From the NCBI GenBank assembly GCA_025454955.1, contig JALONL010000011.1, positions 62,001-126,000 on the forward strand: 64,000 nucleotides of DNA, written 5' to 3'. Below the pieces are notes generated by a model. That model saw only the letters and a program-made list of their open reading frames with translations, was not told where the DNA came from and did not search any database. Shown piece after piece: positions 26,288-34,958 of this stretch. The DNA comes from Bacteroidia bacterium (GTDB lineage Bacteria > Bacteroidota > Bacteroidia > Palsa-965). Every line of letters starts with the position of its first letter. Positions within the stretch are counted from its first letter, which is position 1. The position numbers and the translations under genes are program-made.

Positions 26288-26869
26288 ATGCTTAAAAACC
26301 TGCTATTCTTACTTTTTGTCCCGCTTAGTCTTCAGGCACAGGTAAATATTCTCGATTTCCGCGCCACGCCTGTGGGCGACCAGCTGAATATTTCGTGGAC
26401 AATTGGCCCCGGCAATACCTGCGAAGATCTGGAAGTACAGCACAGTACCGATTCGGCAAATTTTACCATGCTTTTTCTCTACGCCGGCGTGTGCGGCGAT
26501 GCCACTTTTTCGCAACAATACAGTTGGACACATGCCACACCTGCCTGTGGAGTAAAAAACTATTACAGGCTTTATGCACGCACAGGCGGGCAACTGGCAG
26601 TACTGGGTGTTGACCATACCTGTTTGGGTAATACAGGCTATAAAATTTACAGGCTGCACAATACACCGGAAATAAAACTACAGCTTAACCTGCAGAAAAG
26701 TCAGGAATGGAAACTGGAACTTACCGACGCACAAGGCAAATTAGTTTTGCGGCAAGTATATTCCTCGGCCGACAATACCATTGCCTTACCGGCCATGCCC
26801 ACAGGAATTTTGTTATACCGGCTCACCACCGAGAGCGATGAAGTATTTACCGGCAAATTGCTGATGTAA
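26288..26869 (+). CDS. Secreted protein with a type IX sorting-like C-terminal domain
   Basis: A 193-residue exported protein. Signal peptide to about residue 18 (SLQAQ). The middle is a fibronectin-like beta domain with two Cys pairs. The last 75 residues follow the T9SS type A CTD pattern: WKLELTDAQGKLVLRQ, then TIALPAMPTGILLYRLTTES and a terminal TGKLLM, which matches the G.Y...L....G.KL consensus. It would be exported by Sec, then through T9SS and anchored or released. The start ATG 26288 is preferred over GTG 26285. Its stop lies 6 bp from the stop of the convergent acyl-transfer gene. Confidence 0.7.
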   Translation: MLKNLLFLLFVPLSLQAQVNILDFRATPVGDQLNISWTIGPGNTCEDLEVQHSTDSANFTMLFLYAGVCGDATFSQQYSWTHATPACGVKNYYRLYARTGGQLAVLGVDHTCLGNTGYKIYRLHNTPEIKLQLNLQKSQEWKLELTDAQGKLVLRQVYSSADNTIALPAMPTGILLYRLTTESDEVFTGKLLM

Positions 26870-26875
26870 TGGCTG

Positions 26876-28198
26876 TTACTTGCCGTTCTTTTCGGCCAAA
26901 CGCTTTAGCGCCTCCCGTTCAAGCAAAGTATCAAGAGGCAATTTCTGATTCACCGAGCTTTTAATCAGTTCGCCAAGCAATTTACTGTCGTTTCTGATGA
27001 GTTTTACCTCGGCCCTGATGCGATTTGCGGTAATTACTTCTTTTTCATAACGTGCAGAATCGCTGTAAAGCAAATACACTTCGTTTACAAAACTTTTCAT
27101 GTTGTTGTACATATCCGAATGATTGAACAACAGCACGATTGCCCTTTTGCTTTCCAATTCTTCCCTGAGATTAAGTTCCCATACTTCAGACGCATTGGTT
27201 CGGGAGGGGCGGATGGAATTAAAATAGTACCAATGCTCGCCGCCTGAAAAGACCGAAGCAGACAACCCGGTAAAAAGGAAATTGGTATAATAACTATCGC
27301 CAATGCCCAGCACAGGCACACTTTCTTCGCCTTCATTATGTGAAAAACCAATTGAATCGGGCGAGGTGAGAAGAAAAGGCTGAGCCGGAGGATATAGTAT
27401 TTCTCCCACCGAAAGCACTTCACCATCGCGTGAGCGGGTTTCGGGGCGGGGTTTAACTCCGTAATAAATCGGGTTATACAGGTTTTTACCGGTTAGTTTT
27501 TCAATGCGTTTTACCGTACTGTCCATCACCATACACTCAGCATAATAAGACCAATGCAGTCCATAAGGTGGAAAAAGCGGCTGATGGTTTTCTTTTTTCA
27601 TTTTACCAAACCAATCGATGCAATCAATCACCGGAATATTGCTTTTCTTCAAAAGCTGCTGATACACTTCAATTATATTGGCCGAACGCACAGGATTGTT
27701 AAGAGCCTCAGGCATATACTCCGGATAAATAAGCGATTTTCCAGGAGCCATCACAAACAAAAGTTTTACCCCTTTTTTGTCCAGCGAATCGCAAATCACA
27801 CTTAGTTTATAAACCTGATCGGCAATAGAATCGTATTCGGGAAATCGTAATCCATAATACGTTTTGAGTTCATATAAATTATAGAATTGTTCGTTCTTCC
27901 CATATACAATATGCTGTGCATGAATTTTCCGGTAAAGCGTAAAATCAAGCTGTTTCTGAATTCCAAGTAATTTATAGGCGGCACCGCTTTCGGCCCCGGC
28001 ATTGAGTGCAACTTTTTTCTGCCAGCTTCCGTCGAAATAGCTTTTCCAGCCGGGCTTTTCAAACGATGCTCCGCCATTATAATACAATACACAAACAGGA
28101 AGACTCAGCAAAATAAGCAACAGCAGCGCAGACGCGATTTTATAAATCACTGCCTCTTTACTTTTACCCGTTTGCGTGTTTTCAGCGCTTTCTTCCAT
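26876..28198 (-). CDS. AlgJ/AlgX-like SGNH-fold O-acyltransferase partner
   Basis: A 440-residue membrane-anchored protein: N-terminal helix about 19-39, then a periplasmic SGNH-like domain. VLGIGDSYYTNF holds the candidate nucleophile Ser, and YGLHWSYYAECMVMD contains the His-Trp motif of AlgJ/AlgX/DHHW proteins; the Asp that precedes it in AlgX (DTHW) is Gly here, a variant I recall in MBOAT-linked homologues. The start at 28198 places it 4 bp after the MBOAT gene and gives a proper anchor; a start at 28255 would overlap that gene. The pair should move an acyl group across the membrane (MBOAT) and onto a periplasmic glycan (this protein). Confidence 0.75.
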   Translation of the reverse strand: MEESAENTQTGKSKEAVIYKIASALLLLILLSLPVCVLYYNGGASFEKPGWKSYFDGSWQKKVALNAGAESGAAYKLLGIQKQLDFTLYRKIHAQHIVYGKNEQFYNLYELKTYYGLRFPEYDSIADQVYKLSVICDSLDKKGVKLLFVMAPGKSLIYPEYMPEALNNPVRSANIIEVYQQLLKKSNIPVIDCIDWFGKMKKENHQPLFPPYGLHWSYYAECMVMDSTVKRIEKLTGKNLYNPIYYGVKPRPETRSRDGEVLSVGEILYPPAQPFLLTSPDSIGFSHNEGEESVPVLGIGDSYYTNFLFTGLSASVFSGGEHWYYFNSIRPSRTNASEVWELNLREELESKRAIVLLFNHSDMYNNMKSFVNEVYLLYSDSARYEKEVITANRIRAEVKLIRNDSKLLGELIKSSVNQKLPLDTLLEREALKRLAEKNGK

Positions 28199-28202
28199 AT
28201 AC

Positions 28203-29636
28203 TTAAAAATTAAAATAAATAAACGGATTATACCCATCGCCGGCGAGATACACAATGCTCAGGAGATAGATCAGAATTGCGGGCGGAATTATTCCCCCAA
28301 GCACCCAGGGCGAAGGCCGTCCGGTGAAGAATTTTTCCTGAAACCTGTCGATAAAAGGCACAAGCGCACAAAATGAAAATGCGGCAGCCACCACAAGCCA
28401 GATCAAAAATTCGGGGTTCAGATAAAACAATCCGCCCGCCGATAGTTTCAGCGAAAACATACATTCATAATAGCTCATGGCCTGCTCCAGTGTTTCGGTT
28501 CTGAACAATACCCAGCCAATGAGCACAATAATGAAAGTGTAAACTGTATTGAGCACTTTGAATTTTCCCTGAAATCCTGCAGAAAATACAAGTCGTTCAA
28601 GAATCAGAAATACACCATGAAAAGCTCCCCAGAGTATAAAATTCCAACTGGCACCGTGCCAGAAACCCGATATTAAAAACACCAGCAGTAAATTCCGGTA
28701 CAAACGCGATGTACTTGCCCGGTTTCCGCCAAGCGGTATGTAGAGATAATTCCTCATCCAGTTGCCGAGTGTGATGTGCCAGCGTCGCCAGAAAGCGGTA
28801 ATACTTCCGGCTGTGTAGGGATTATTGAAATTTTCGGTGATGCGGAATCCCAGAATACGGCTTAACCCAATGGCCATATCCGAATAACCCGAAAAATCGA
28901 AATAAATCTGAAAGGTATAGGCCAGAATACCTGTCCAGGCCATAAGCGTGGTTACCTCGGTGGCAGGCAAATCAAAAATCAAATCGGCCTGTGCGGCCAT
29001 TGTATTGGCAATAAATACTTTTTTCCCCAGCCCGATACAAAACCGCGAAAAACCCCAGAGTTTATCGTATCCGGTTTCGGCCTTTACATGGCCGGTAATC
29101 TGATCGGCCATATCGCTGTACCGGATTATTGGCCCGGCTACCAGCTTCGGAAAAAAGATGATGTATTGCTGGTAGTGCCAGAATTTTTTCAGGGGACGGT
29201 GCTCGCCCCTGTAAATATCCACCGCGTAGGTAATGCTTTCGAACGTAAAAAAAGAGATACCGGCCGGGAGCAGAATTTTGGTTATGGCAATTGCCCCGCC
29301 CCCCGTAATACCCAATACCGCATTGATGTTTTCGATAAAGAAGTTGAAATATTTAAAATAAAAAAGCAATCCCACATTAAGTATAAGCGAAAGCACCAGC
29401 CACATTTTCCGTCGCGATGATACCGTTTCGGCACCCATTTTCCCTACAATAAAGTAATCGAGAATGGTGGTAAGCAGCACAATACCCACAAAACGCGGTT
29501 CGCCCCAGGCGTAAAACAAAAAACTGGCCACAAGCAAAAACGGGTTTCTCCACGATGCGGTTCGCGGCAGAAGATGGTAGATGAGCAGGAAAGCCGGGAG
29601 GAAGAAAACCAGAAACAGGAAACTCGAAAAAACCAT
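28203..29636 (-). CDS. MBOAT-family O-acyltransferase (AlgI/DltB-like)
   Basis: A 477-residue polytopic protein with about 11 hydrophobic segments. Hallmarks: NVGLLFYFKYFNFF, LLPAGISFFTFESITY, FFPKLVAGPIIRYSDM, FDFSGYSDMAIGLSRILGF, WRRWHITLGNWMRNYLYIPL (His287) and the catalytic SGFWHGASWNF (His327). AlgI-type proteins move acyl groups from a cytoplasmic donor across the membrane to a periplasmic acyltransferase partner, here the AlgJ/X-like protein 4 bp downstream. A divergent neighbour (DUF58 operon) begins about 140 bp upstream. A second, different MBOAT operon occurs at 47722-52029. Confidence 0.93.
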   Translation of the reverse strand: MVFSSFLFLVFFLPAFLLIYHLLPRTASWRNPFLLVASFLFYAWGEPRFVGIVLLTTILDYFIVGKMGAETVSSRRKMWLVLSLILNVGLLFYFKYFNFFIENINAVLGITGGGAIAITKILLPAGISFFTFESITYAVDIYRGEHRPLKKFWHYQQYIIFFPKLVAGPIIRYSDMADQITGHVKAETGYDKLWGFSRFCIGLGKKVFIANTMAAQADLIFDLPATEVTTLMAWTGILAYTFQIYFDFSGYSDMAIGLSRILGFRITENFNNPYTAGSITAFWRRWHITLGNWMRNYLYIPLGGNRASTSRLYRNLLLVFLISGFWHGASWNFILWGAFHGVFLILERLVFSAGFQGKFKVLNTVYTFIIVLIGWVLFRTETLEQAMSYYECMFSLKLSAGGLFYLNPEFLIWLVVAAAFSFCALVPFIDRFQEKFFTGRPSPWVLGGIIPPAILIYLLSIVYLAGDGYNPFIYFNF

Positions 29637-29752
29637 ATAGTCAATATTAGCCGCAAAATAATAAAGTTTCGAGGATGTATATTGGTGACAGCCCTTAGTA
29701 AATCTTTGTTAAAAGCGTTTTTTCACTTCCTCCTTACGGGCATAATTTCTCG

Positions 29753-29760
29753 TATCTTTA
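29753..29760 (+). promoter_or_regulatory. Possible -7 element of the DUF58/MoxR operon
   Basis: TATCTTTA differs from TAnnTTTG in the final base; it lies 17 bp ahead of the ATG at 29778. Confidence 0.4.
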
Positions 29761-29777
29761 TCGTAGCCGTTGGCACT

Positions 29778-31145
29778 ATGTTTCAGCGAAAACTCGCATA
29801 CTGGTTAACCTACACTGTAGTAAGGTGGCAATTTATTCTGGGCCTCGCGGTTATCTGGGCGGCCTGGAAATGGCTTCGCTCCACGTATTACACTCCCGAT
29901 TCGCTGCACTGGGAAATCCTCACACAATTTTTGCCCGTAGCAGGCTGGATTCTGGCTGCAATAGCCGGTTTCAGTGTGCTTACGGCGGTGCTGGCCTGGG
30001 TGTGGTTTCTTTTTCGTTACCGCAATGGCAAAACACCCATACGTTTGCGCATGGGCGAAGGCAACCGCGCCGAAGCAGGGCCGGTGCGGGTGAGTGTGCA
30101 GGTTGACGGTTTGCTGAGGCCGTTTCTGGGACAGGTGCAGGCCCGGCTGGTGTTTAAAGACATGGCCATGTCGTCGGTAATTACGCTGAACGAAAATGTG
30201 CGAAACGGCGGTTTGCTGCGCACCGGTGTATCGGGCACGGCACTCACTGATATGTACAACCGTGGTGCCACCGAGGCCGAAGAATTGCAGTTGCTGTTTA
30301 TCGATCCGCTGCGTTTGCTGGTGATGCCGTTTACCATTGAAATAAACCGGCAAATGAATACGCTGGCCCGAAAGCTCGACGAACAGGCGCTTCCGGTACA
30401 ACCCAACCGCACCGAACAACAGCTCGAACGCATAGAAACACCCAAGCGCGTGGAAGGCGAAATGCTGAGCTACAAAGACTTTGAAGCCGGCGACGATGTG
30501 CGGCGCATTGTGTGGAAAATATACGCCCGCAACGGCGAACTCGTAGTGCGCATTCCGGAAACGATGGATCCGTATGCCTCGCACTTAGTGCTGTATGCCA
30601 GCTTTTACAATGTATTCAGCGGCCCCGCCGATATGCCCTACAACGAACAACTGCTCAATGCCTACAAAGACATTGTGCGCCAGCTTCTCGACAATGCGCA
30701 GGCCGGCGAATATGCAGTGCGTATGCCCGCCGACCAGCAGGTACACGAACTCAGCGACGAAACACCGGAGAAAAAACTGCTCATGCAGGTAAGCCTTGCA
30801 CACTGGCAAAACGATATGCCGCCCGCACAGTTCGTAAACGTGCGCGATGCCGCACTCGTGTGCCTGCCCTCGACCGTGCCCGTGGCCGATGCCGAAAAAC
30901 TGCTCTGGCAACTGCCCGAACATGTGCCGGTAGTGGGCGTGGCGGTTTCGGGAAGCATTCCGGCCATTTTTCCCATTGCCCCGGGCGAAGTGTTTTTCCG
31001 CCGTGTACTGCGCCCGGCCCAGAAACTGCGCACGATGTGGACATTCGCCACCTTACGCCGCAAGCTCCTCGCCAACGAAAAACAGCTTGAACTTTTGCTT
31101 CACCGCCGGGGCAATTCGCAATTCATTAACGCACCCCAGCTATGA
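29778..31145 (+). CDS. DUF58 domain membrane protein of a MoxR cluster
   Basis: A 455-residue protein with two N-terminal helices (about 15-37 and 50-75), a beta-rich domain, then the DUF58 signature YKDFEAGDDVRRIVWKIYAR (about 232-251). DUF58 proteins carry a von Willebrand-like fold and are almost always beside MoxR ATPases and TgpA-type transglutaminases, as here. The start at 29778 is chosen because upstream codons overlap the divergent MBOAT gene and because the -7-like box lies just before it. Its stop overlaps the next ATG (ATGA, 31142-31145). Confidence 0.88.
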   Translation: MFQRKLAYWLTYTVVRWQFILGLAVIWAAWKWLRSTYYTPDSLHWEILTQFLPVAGWILAAIAGFSVLTAVLAWVWFLFRYRNGKTPIRLRMGEGNRAEAGPVRVSVQVDGLLRPFLGQVQARLVFKDMAMSSVITLNENVRNGGLLRTGVSGTALTDMYNRGATEAEELQLLFIDPLRLLVMPFTIEINRQMNTLARKLDEQALPVQPNRTEQQLERIETPKRVEGEMLSYKDFEAGDDVRRIVWKIYARNGELVVRIPETMDPYASHLVLYASFYNVFSGPADMPYNEQLLNAYKDIVRQLLDNAQAGEYAVRMPADQQVHELSDETPEKKLLMQVSLAHWQNDMPPAQFVNVRDAALVCLPSTVPVADAEKLLWQLPEHVPVVGVAVSGSIPAIFPIAPGEVFFRRVLRPAQKLRTMWTFATLRRKLLANEKQLELLLHRRGNSQFINAPQL

Positions 31146-33952
31146 GTAAGAAACCACACGCACACCGCCTTACGCTGCTGTTGCTGGTTTTACGCCTGCT
31201 CACGCTGGTATTGCCCACTGCGCTGGTGGGAACGGTGGTACTTTATCAGGCCAATATTTCGTACACTGCTCTTGATACAGGCATTCTGGCGCAGGCTGCA
31301 TGGTTTGCAGGTGCGCTTGCAGTGAGCTACATTCTGTTTGCATACCGCGCAAGGTTTATCATTTTTACTCCGCTGCTGCTGACAGGGCTGTGGATTACAA
31401 GCCGCATCATACGCGGGCTGCCGGGCGAGTTTGATGTGTTTGTGGCCGTGGCGCGGTTCGATCTTATTCAGGTGCTCATTGTGGCTGGCTGGCTCATTGG
31501 CTGGATTCTCAACCTCTCGCGCTGGCTGCTGGTAATTCCGGCAGGCATATTTCTCACGGCCACACTGGCCAGTATTTCGCTCAATGCCTTCAACGACCTT
31601 GATTTAAGTCCGGAGTTTCTGCTGCGCAATTTGCTGCCCACTTTGCTCTGGGTGCTGTACATGCTGTTTATGGCTCCCGCCCTGCAGGACTTGCGCGAGA
31701 TAAAAGGCAAACAACTGCTCAATCTTTCGCTGCGCACTGCGGGTTTTGTGGCTTTGGTGCTGCTGGCATTTTTTATTGTTACCGAATCATATAGAAATAC
31801 CCTTAAAGAAAAGCAGGGCGAGATTACACAAAAAGCCAGCAAGGAAGGAAAAACCAGCGATAAAAACGATGGCCAGAATGAAGACGACAAGGGCAAAGGA
31901 AACAGCCCCGACAAAGGAAAAGGCGGCTACAACGAACGCAAAGGCCTGCTCGAACGCCCGCTGAAATACGATGAAAACGGCAAACCCATAAAACCCGAAC
32001 CCGGCGATGATGGCCTGCGGCTGAAAGACACCATGCAAATGGACGATCAGATGAGCCGCAATGATTATGTGATGTTTTGCGCCCGCCTCGAAAACTTTTT
32101 CCCCGACGGAATGCCCAAGCCGCTGTACTTCACCTATCACCACCTCTCGCTTTTCGATCCGGTAAAAGAACAGTTCATGCGCGATGTAAATGTGCCCATG
32201 AACGACGAAATGAATGCCGATCCGGTGAAGATTCCGCTTTACAACACCGTTACCGACAGTTCGGTAATACGCAAAAGCATGGCCGTGAAAAAGCGAAAAA
32301 TAATTGAAGCCGAAGTGTATATGGCCAGCAATACGTGGAAACATGCACTGCTTGCGCCATCCACGGCCTTTTCGGTTCAAAGCATTGCCATCGACAAAGG
32401 ATTCGACACTACTTTCCAGCTTGCCTATCGCGTAAAAAGCTACGCCACCACGCTTACCACCACGTATGCCATGGAAAAGGCAGCGTACAAACCCAATGTG
32501 GCCAAAGCCATTCAGGACAGTTACGAAGAACTGAACTCCGTAACCGATTACGCAGGCACCGACCCGGCCGTATTCAGATATTACACCGCCTATCCGCGCG
32601 GTGTGCTGTTTGATTCGATAAAAATGCTGGCCGAAAAAATTGTGCGCGATGCCGGTGCAAAAACTCCGCTCGAAAAACTGGATGCCATTGACCAGTATTT
32701 CCGCTCTACTGATGCCAGCGGAAAACCTTTATATAAATACACACTTAATCCCGGCAAAAAAACCGACCCGAATATTCCCACCGCCACCATGCTGGGCAAT
32801 TTTCTGTTTAAAACACATGCCGGTTATTGCACTTACTACGCAGGTGCCACGGTGCTTATGCTGCGCTCGCTGGGTGTTCCGACGCGGTTTACCACCGGTT
32901 TTGCCACCATCGACCGGAGCGATAAAAACAAAGGATGGTACTGGTTTTACGGGCGGCAGGCACATGCCTGGACACAGGTATTTTTTCCGGGATACGGTTG
33001 GATTGATTTCGACACCACCGTAGGAAACTCCGACCAGCAGGACGCTCCGCGCCCCGACGGCACACCGCCCCTTCCCCCGCCCCGCCCCTGGCTGGTGGTG
33101 CATGGCGTGGCCGAAACCGGTGCGGTAAATAAACGGGTAAAAGCGCATTTCTCGAAAATCAATTTCCATAACAACGAATACATGCTGACCAGCGATGAAG
33201 GAAAAACATTCGATGTATCGCTCAGCCGCGTGAAGTACGGATTGAAAGACACCACACTGGCTGCATTGCTGCCCAACGATTCGGTGGTGATTGTGTGCTA
33301 CAGCGACGAAACCCGAAAAGTTCCCGCACTGCAAAACGATGCAGACATGAATGCTCAGGTAAGAAATTTCGACGAGCCCATAATTGCCGACGAGCTTCAC
33401 ATAAAACCGCGCCCGCAGCCCGCCAAACCCGAACCCAAGAAGCCCGAACCGAAAAAGCCTGAGAAAAAAGAACCAGTAGATATTCCTTTTATCCTCTGGC
33501 TCACGGGCGGCATTGCGGCCGGGCTGGTGCTGCTGCTGTTCCTTGTACCCGTGTTTGCATGGCTGTGGATGCGTTCGCGCATTGCGGCTGCACGCACGGC
33601 CAAAGAACGTGCGCACCGCATTTATCGCCTGGCGCTGTTTACTTTCCACCAGACTGTAACCGAACGCAGCAATGAAACTCCGCTCGACTACGCCCGTCAT
33701 ACCATTGACCCAAAACTGCACACCGGCTTCGAAAATTTCATGCACACCTACCTGCGGCTCAAGTACGCCGGAGCAAACACATCGGCCGACGACGAGCAGC
33801 AACTGCGCGCATTCTGGCCCGCATTCGTACAAGCCACACGCAAAAACGCCGGAAGCAGCCTGCGCTGGTGGCTGAAATTTTTACACCTTGCAAAAGCGCA
33901 ACGCTTCCTGCGCCGCCCTCATTCTGATCACAGCCCCGAATCAACTTCCTGA
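31142..33952 (+). CDS. TgpA-like membrane transglutaminase
   Basis: A 936-residue membrane protein. Seven to eight helices span about 10-230, then a highly charged Lys/Asp/Gly-rich linker (about 230-280). The transglutaminase core has the full triad: Cys563 in HAGYCTYYAGA, His608 in GRQAHAWTQVF and Asp622 in GWIDFDTT. A Pro/Lys-rich stretch near 760-780 precedes one more helix (about 785-810) and a DUF4129-like C-terminal domain with LDYARHTIDP. TgpA homologues are periplasmic-facing; the P. aeruginosa enzyme is essential, but the substrate is unknown. It overlaps DUF58 by 4 bp and is followed 1 bp later by moxR. Confidence 0.9.
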   Translation: MSKKPHAHRLTLLLLVLRLLTLVLPTALVGTVVLYQANISYTALDTGILAQAAWFAGALAVSYILFAYRARFIIFTPLLLTGLWITSRIIRGLPGEFDVFVAVARFDLIQVLIVAGWLIGWILNLSRWLLVIPAGIFLTATLASISLNAFNDLDLSPEFLLRNLLPTLLWVLYMLFMAPALQDLREIKGKQLLNLSLRTAGFVALVLLAFFIVTESYRNTLKEKQGEITQKASKEGKTSDKNDGQNEDDKGKGNSPDKGKGGYNERKGLLERPLKYDENGKPIKPEPGDDGLRLKDTMQMDDQMSRNDYVMFCARLENFFPDGMPKPLYFTYHHLSLFDPVKEQFMRDVNVPMNDEMNADPVKIPLYNTVTDSSVIRKSMAVKKRKIIEAEVYMASNTWKHALLAPSTAFSVQSIAIDKGFDTTFQLAYRVKSYATTLTTTYAMEKAAYKPNVAKAIQDSYEELNSVTDYAGTDPAVFRYYTAYPRGVLFDSIKMLAEKIVRDAGAKTPLEKLDAIDQYFRSTDASGKPLYKYTLNPGKKTDPNIPTATMLGNFLFKTHAGYCTYYAGATVLMLRSLGVPTRFTTGFATIDRSDKNKGWYWFYGRQAHAWTQVFFPGYGWIDFDTTVGNSDQQDAPRPDGTPPLPPPRPWLVVHGVAETGAVNKRVKAHFSKINFHNNEYMLTSDEGKTFDVSLSRVKYGLKDTTLAALLPNDSVVIVCYSDETRKVPALQNDADMNAQVRNFDEPIIADELHIKPRPQPAKPEPKKPEPKKPEKKEPVDIPFILWLTGGIAAGLVLLLFLVPVFAWLWMRSRIAAARTAKERAHRIYRLALFTFHQTVTERSNETPLDYARHTIDPKLHTGFENFMHTYLRLKYAGANTSADDEQQLRAFWPAFVQATRKNAGSSLRWWLKFLHLAKAQRFLRRPHSDHSPESTS

Positions 33953-33953
33953 T

Positions 33954-34958
33954 ATGAATAACGAACAAACCACTGCCTCGCGCGAAAAACTCTCACTGCT
34001 CACCGACAACATCGGAACCATTATCCGTGGCAAACAGCAGGAAATCAGGTACGTGATTACCGCATTGCTCGCCCGTGGGCATATCCTGCTCGAAGACAAT
34101 CCGGGCGCAGGTAAAACACAAATGGCCAAAACGCTGGCACAGTCAATTTCGGGCGCGCTGGCCGACGAGGCTCCGCTCTCGCAAAGCGGCAGTGTGGCTT
34201 TTCGCCGCATACAGTTTACACCCGACCTTTTGCCGATGGACCTTATCGGTTCGCACATTTTTGATGATGTGAAAAAAGATTTCATCTTCAAAAAAGGCCC
34301 GCTGTTTACCAACGTACTGCTGGCCGACGAAATAAACCGCGCCTCGCCCAAAGTGCAGAGCGCCCTGCTCGAATGTATGGCCGAAAACCAGATTTCGGTG
34401 GCCGACAGAACTTATCATCTCGATAAATTTTTCTTCACCATTGCCACGCAAAACCCAATCGAGATGGAAGGCACGTACCCGCTGCCTGCTGCACAGCTCG
34501 ACCGTTTCTTTATGAAGATTAGTTTCGGGTATGTGCCGGAAGATGTGGAGTTCGATATTTTCCAGAACTACCTTGCCATTGGCAATGTGCGCGAAAATGT
34601 AAAGCAGGTGCTCAGCTACAACGATGTGGTGAGTTTGCAGCAGGAAGCCGAAGAGGTTTACATTCATCCCGAACTGCTGCGTTCGGTGGTAAACATTACG
34701 CAGAGCACGCGCCGTCATCCCGATATTTCGCTGGGCTGCTCCACACGCGGAGGCATTATTTTTATTAAATGCCTCAAAGCATGGTCGCTCATTATGCAGC
34801 GCAACTATGTAATTGAAGACGATCTCCGCGCACTGGCGCATCCTGTGCTGCATCACCGCCTGCTTTTCCGCAACCGCGATGCACAGCGTGTGGCGCTGTC
34901 GCAGATTGTGGACCGCGAAGTTGAACGATTGGCTAAAATGAGAATTTCGGGGCAATGA
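33954..34958 (+). CDS. MoxR-family AAA+ ATPase
   Basis: A 334-residue chaperone-like ATPase. Walker A EDNPGAGKTQMAK, Walker B and sensor region VLLADEINRASPKVQSALLE, sensor-1 FFTIATQNPIEMEGTYPLP, and sensor-2 helix STRGGIIFIKCLKAW. The ATG at 33954 lies 1 bp after the TgpA-like stop and fits the family N-terminus (EKLSLLTDNIGTIIRGKQQEI). MoxR proteins remodel partner proteins of the DUF58/VWA type; the operon context supports that pairing. Its stop overlaps the next start by 4 bp. Confidence 0.95.
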   Translation: MNNEQTTASREKLSLLTDNIGTIIRGKQQEIRYVITALLARGHILLEDNPGAGKTQMAKTLAQSISGALADEAPLSQSGSVAFRRIQFTPDLLPMDLIGSHIFDDVKKDFIFKKGPLFTNVLLADEINRASPKVQSALLECMAENQISVADRTYHLDKFFFTIATQNPIEMEGTYPLPAAQLDRFFMKISFGYVPEDVEFDIFQNYLAIGNVRENVKQVLSYNDVVSLQQEAEEVYIHPELLRSVVNITQSTRRHPDISLGCSTRGGIIFIKCLKAWSLIMQRNYVIEDDLRALAHPVLHHRLLFRNRDAQRVALSQIVDREVERLAKMRISGQ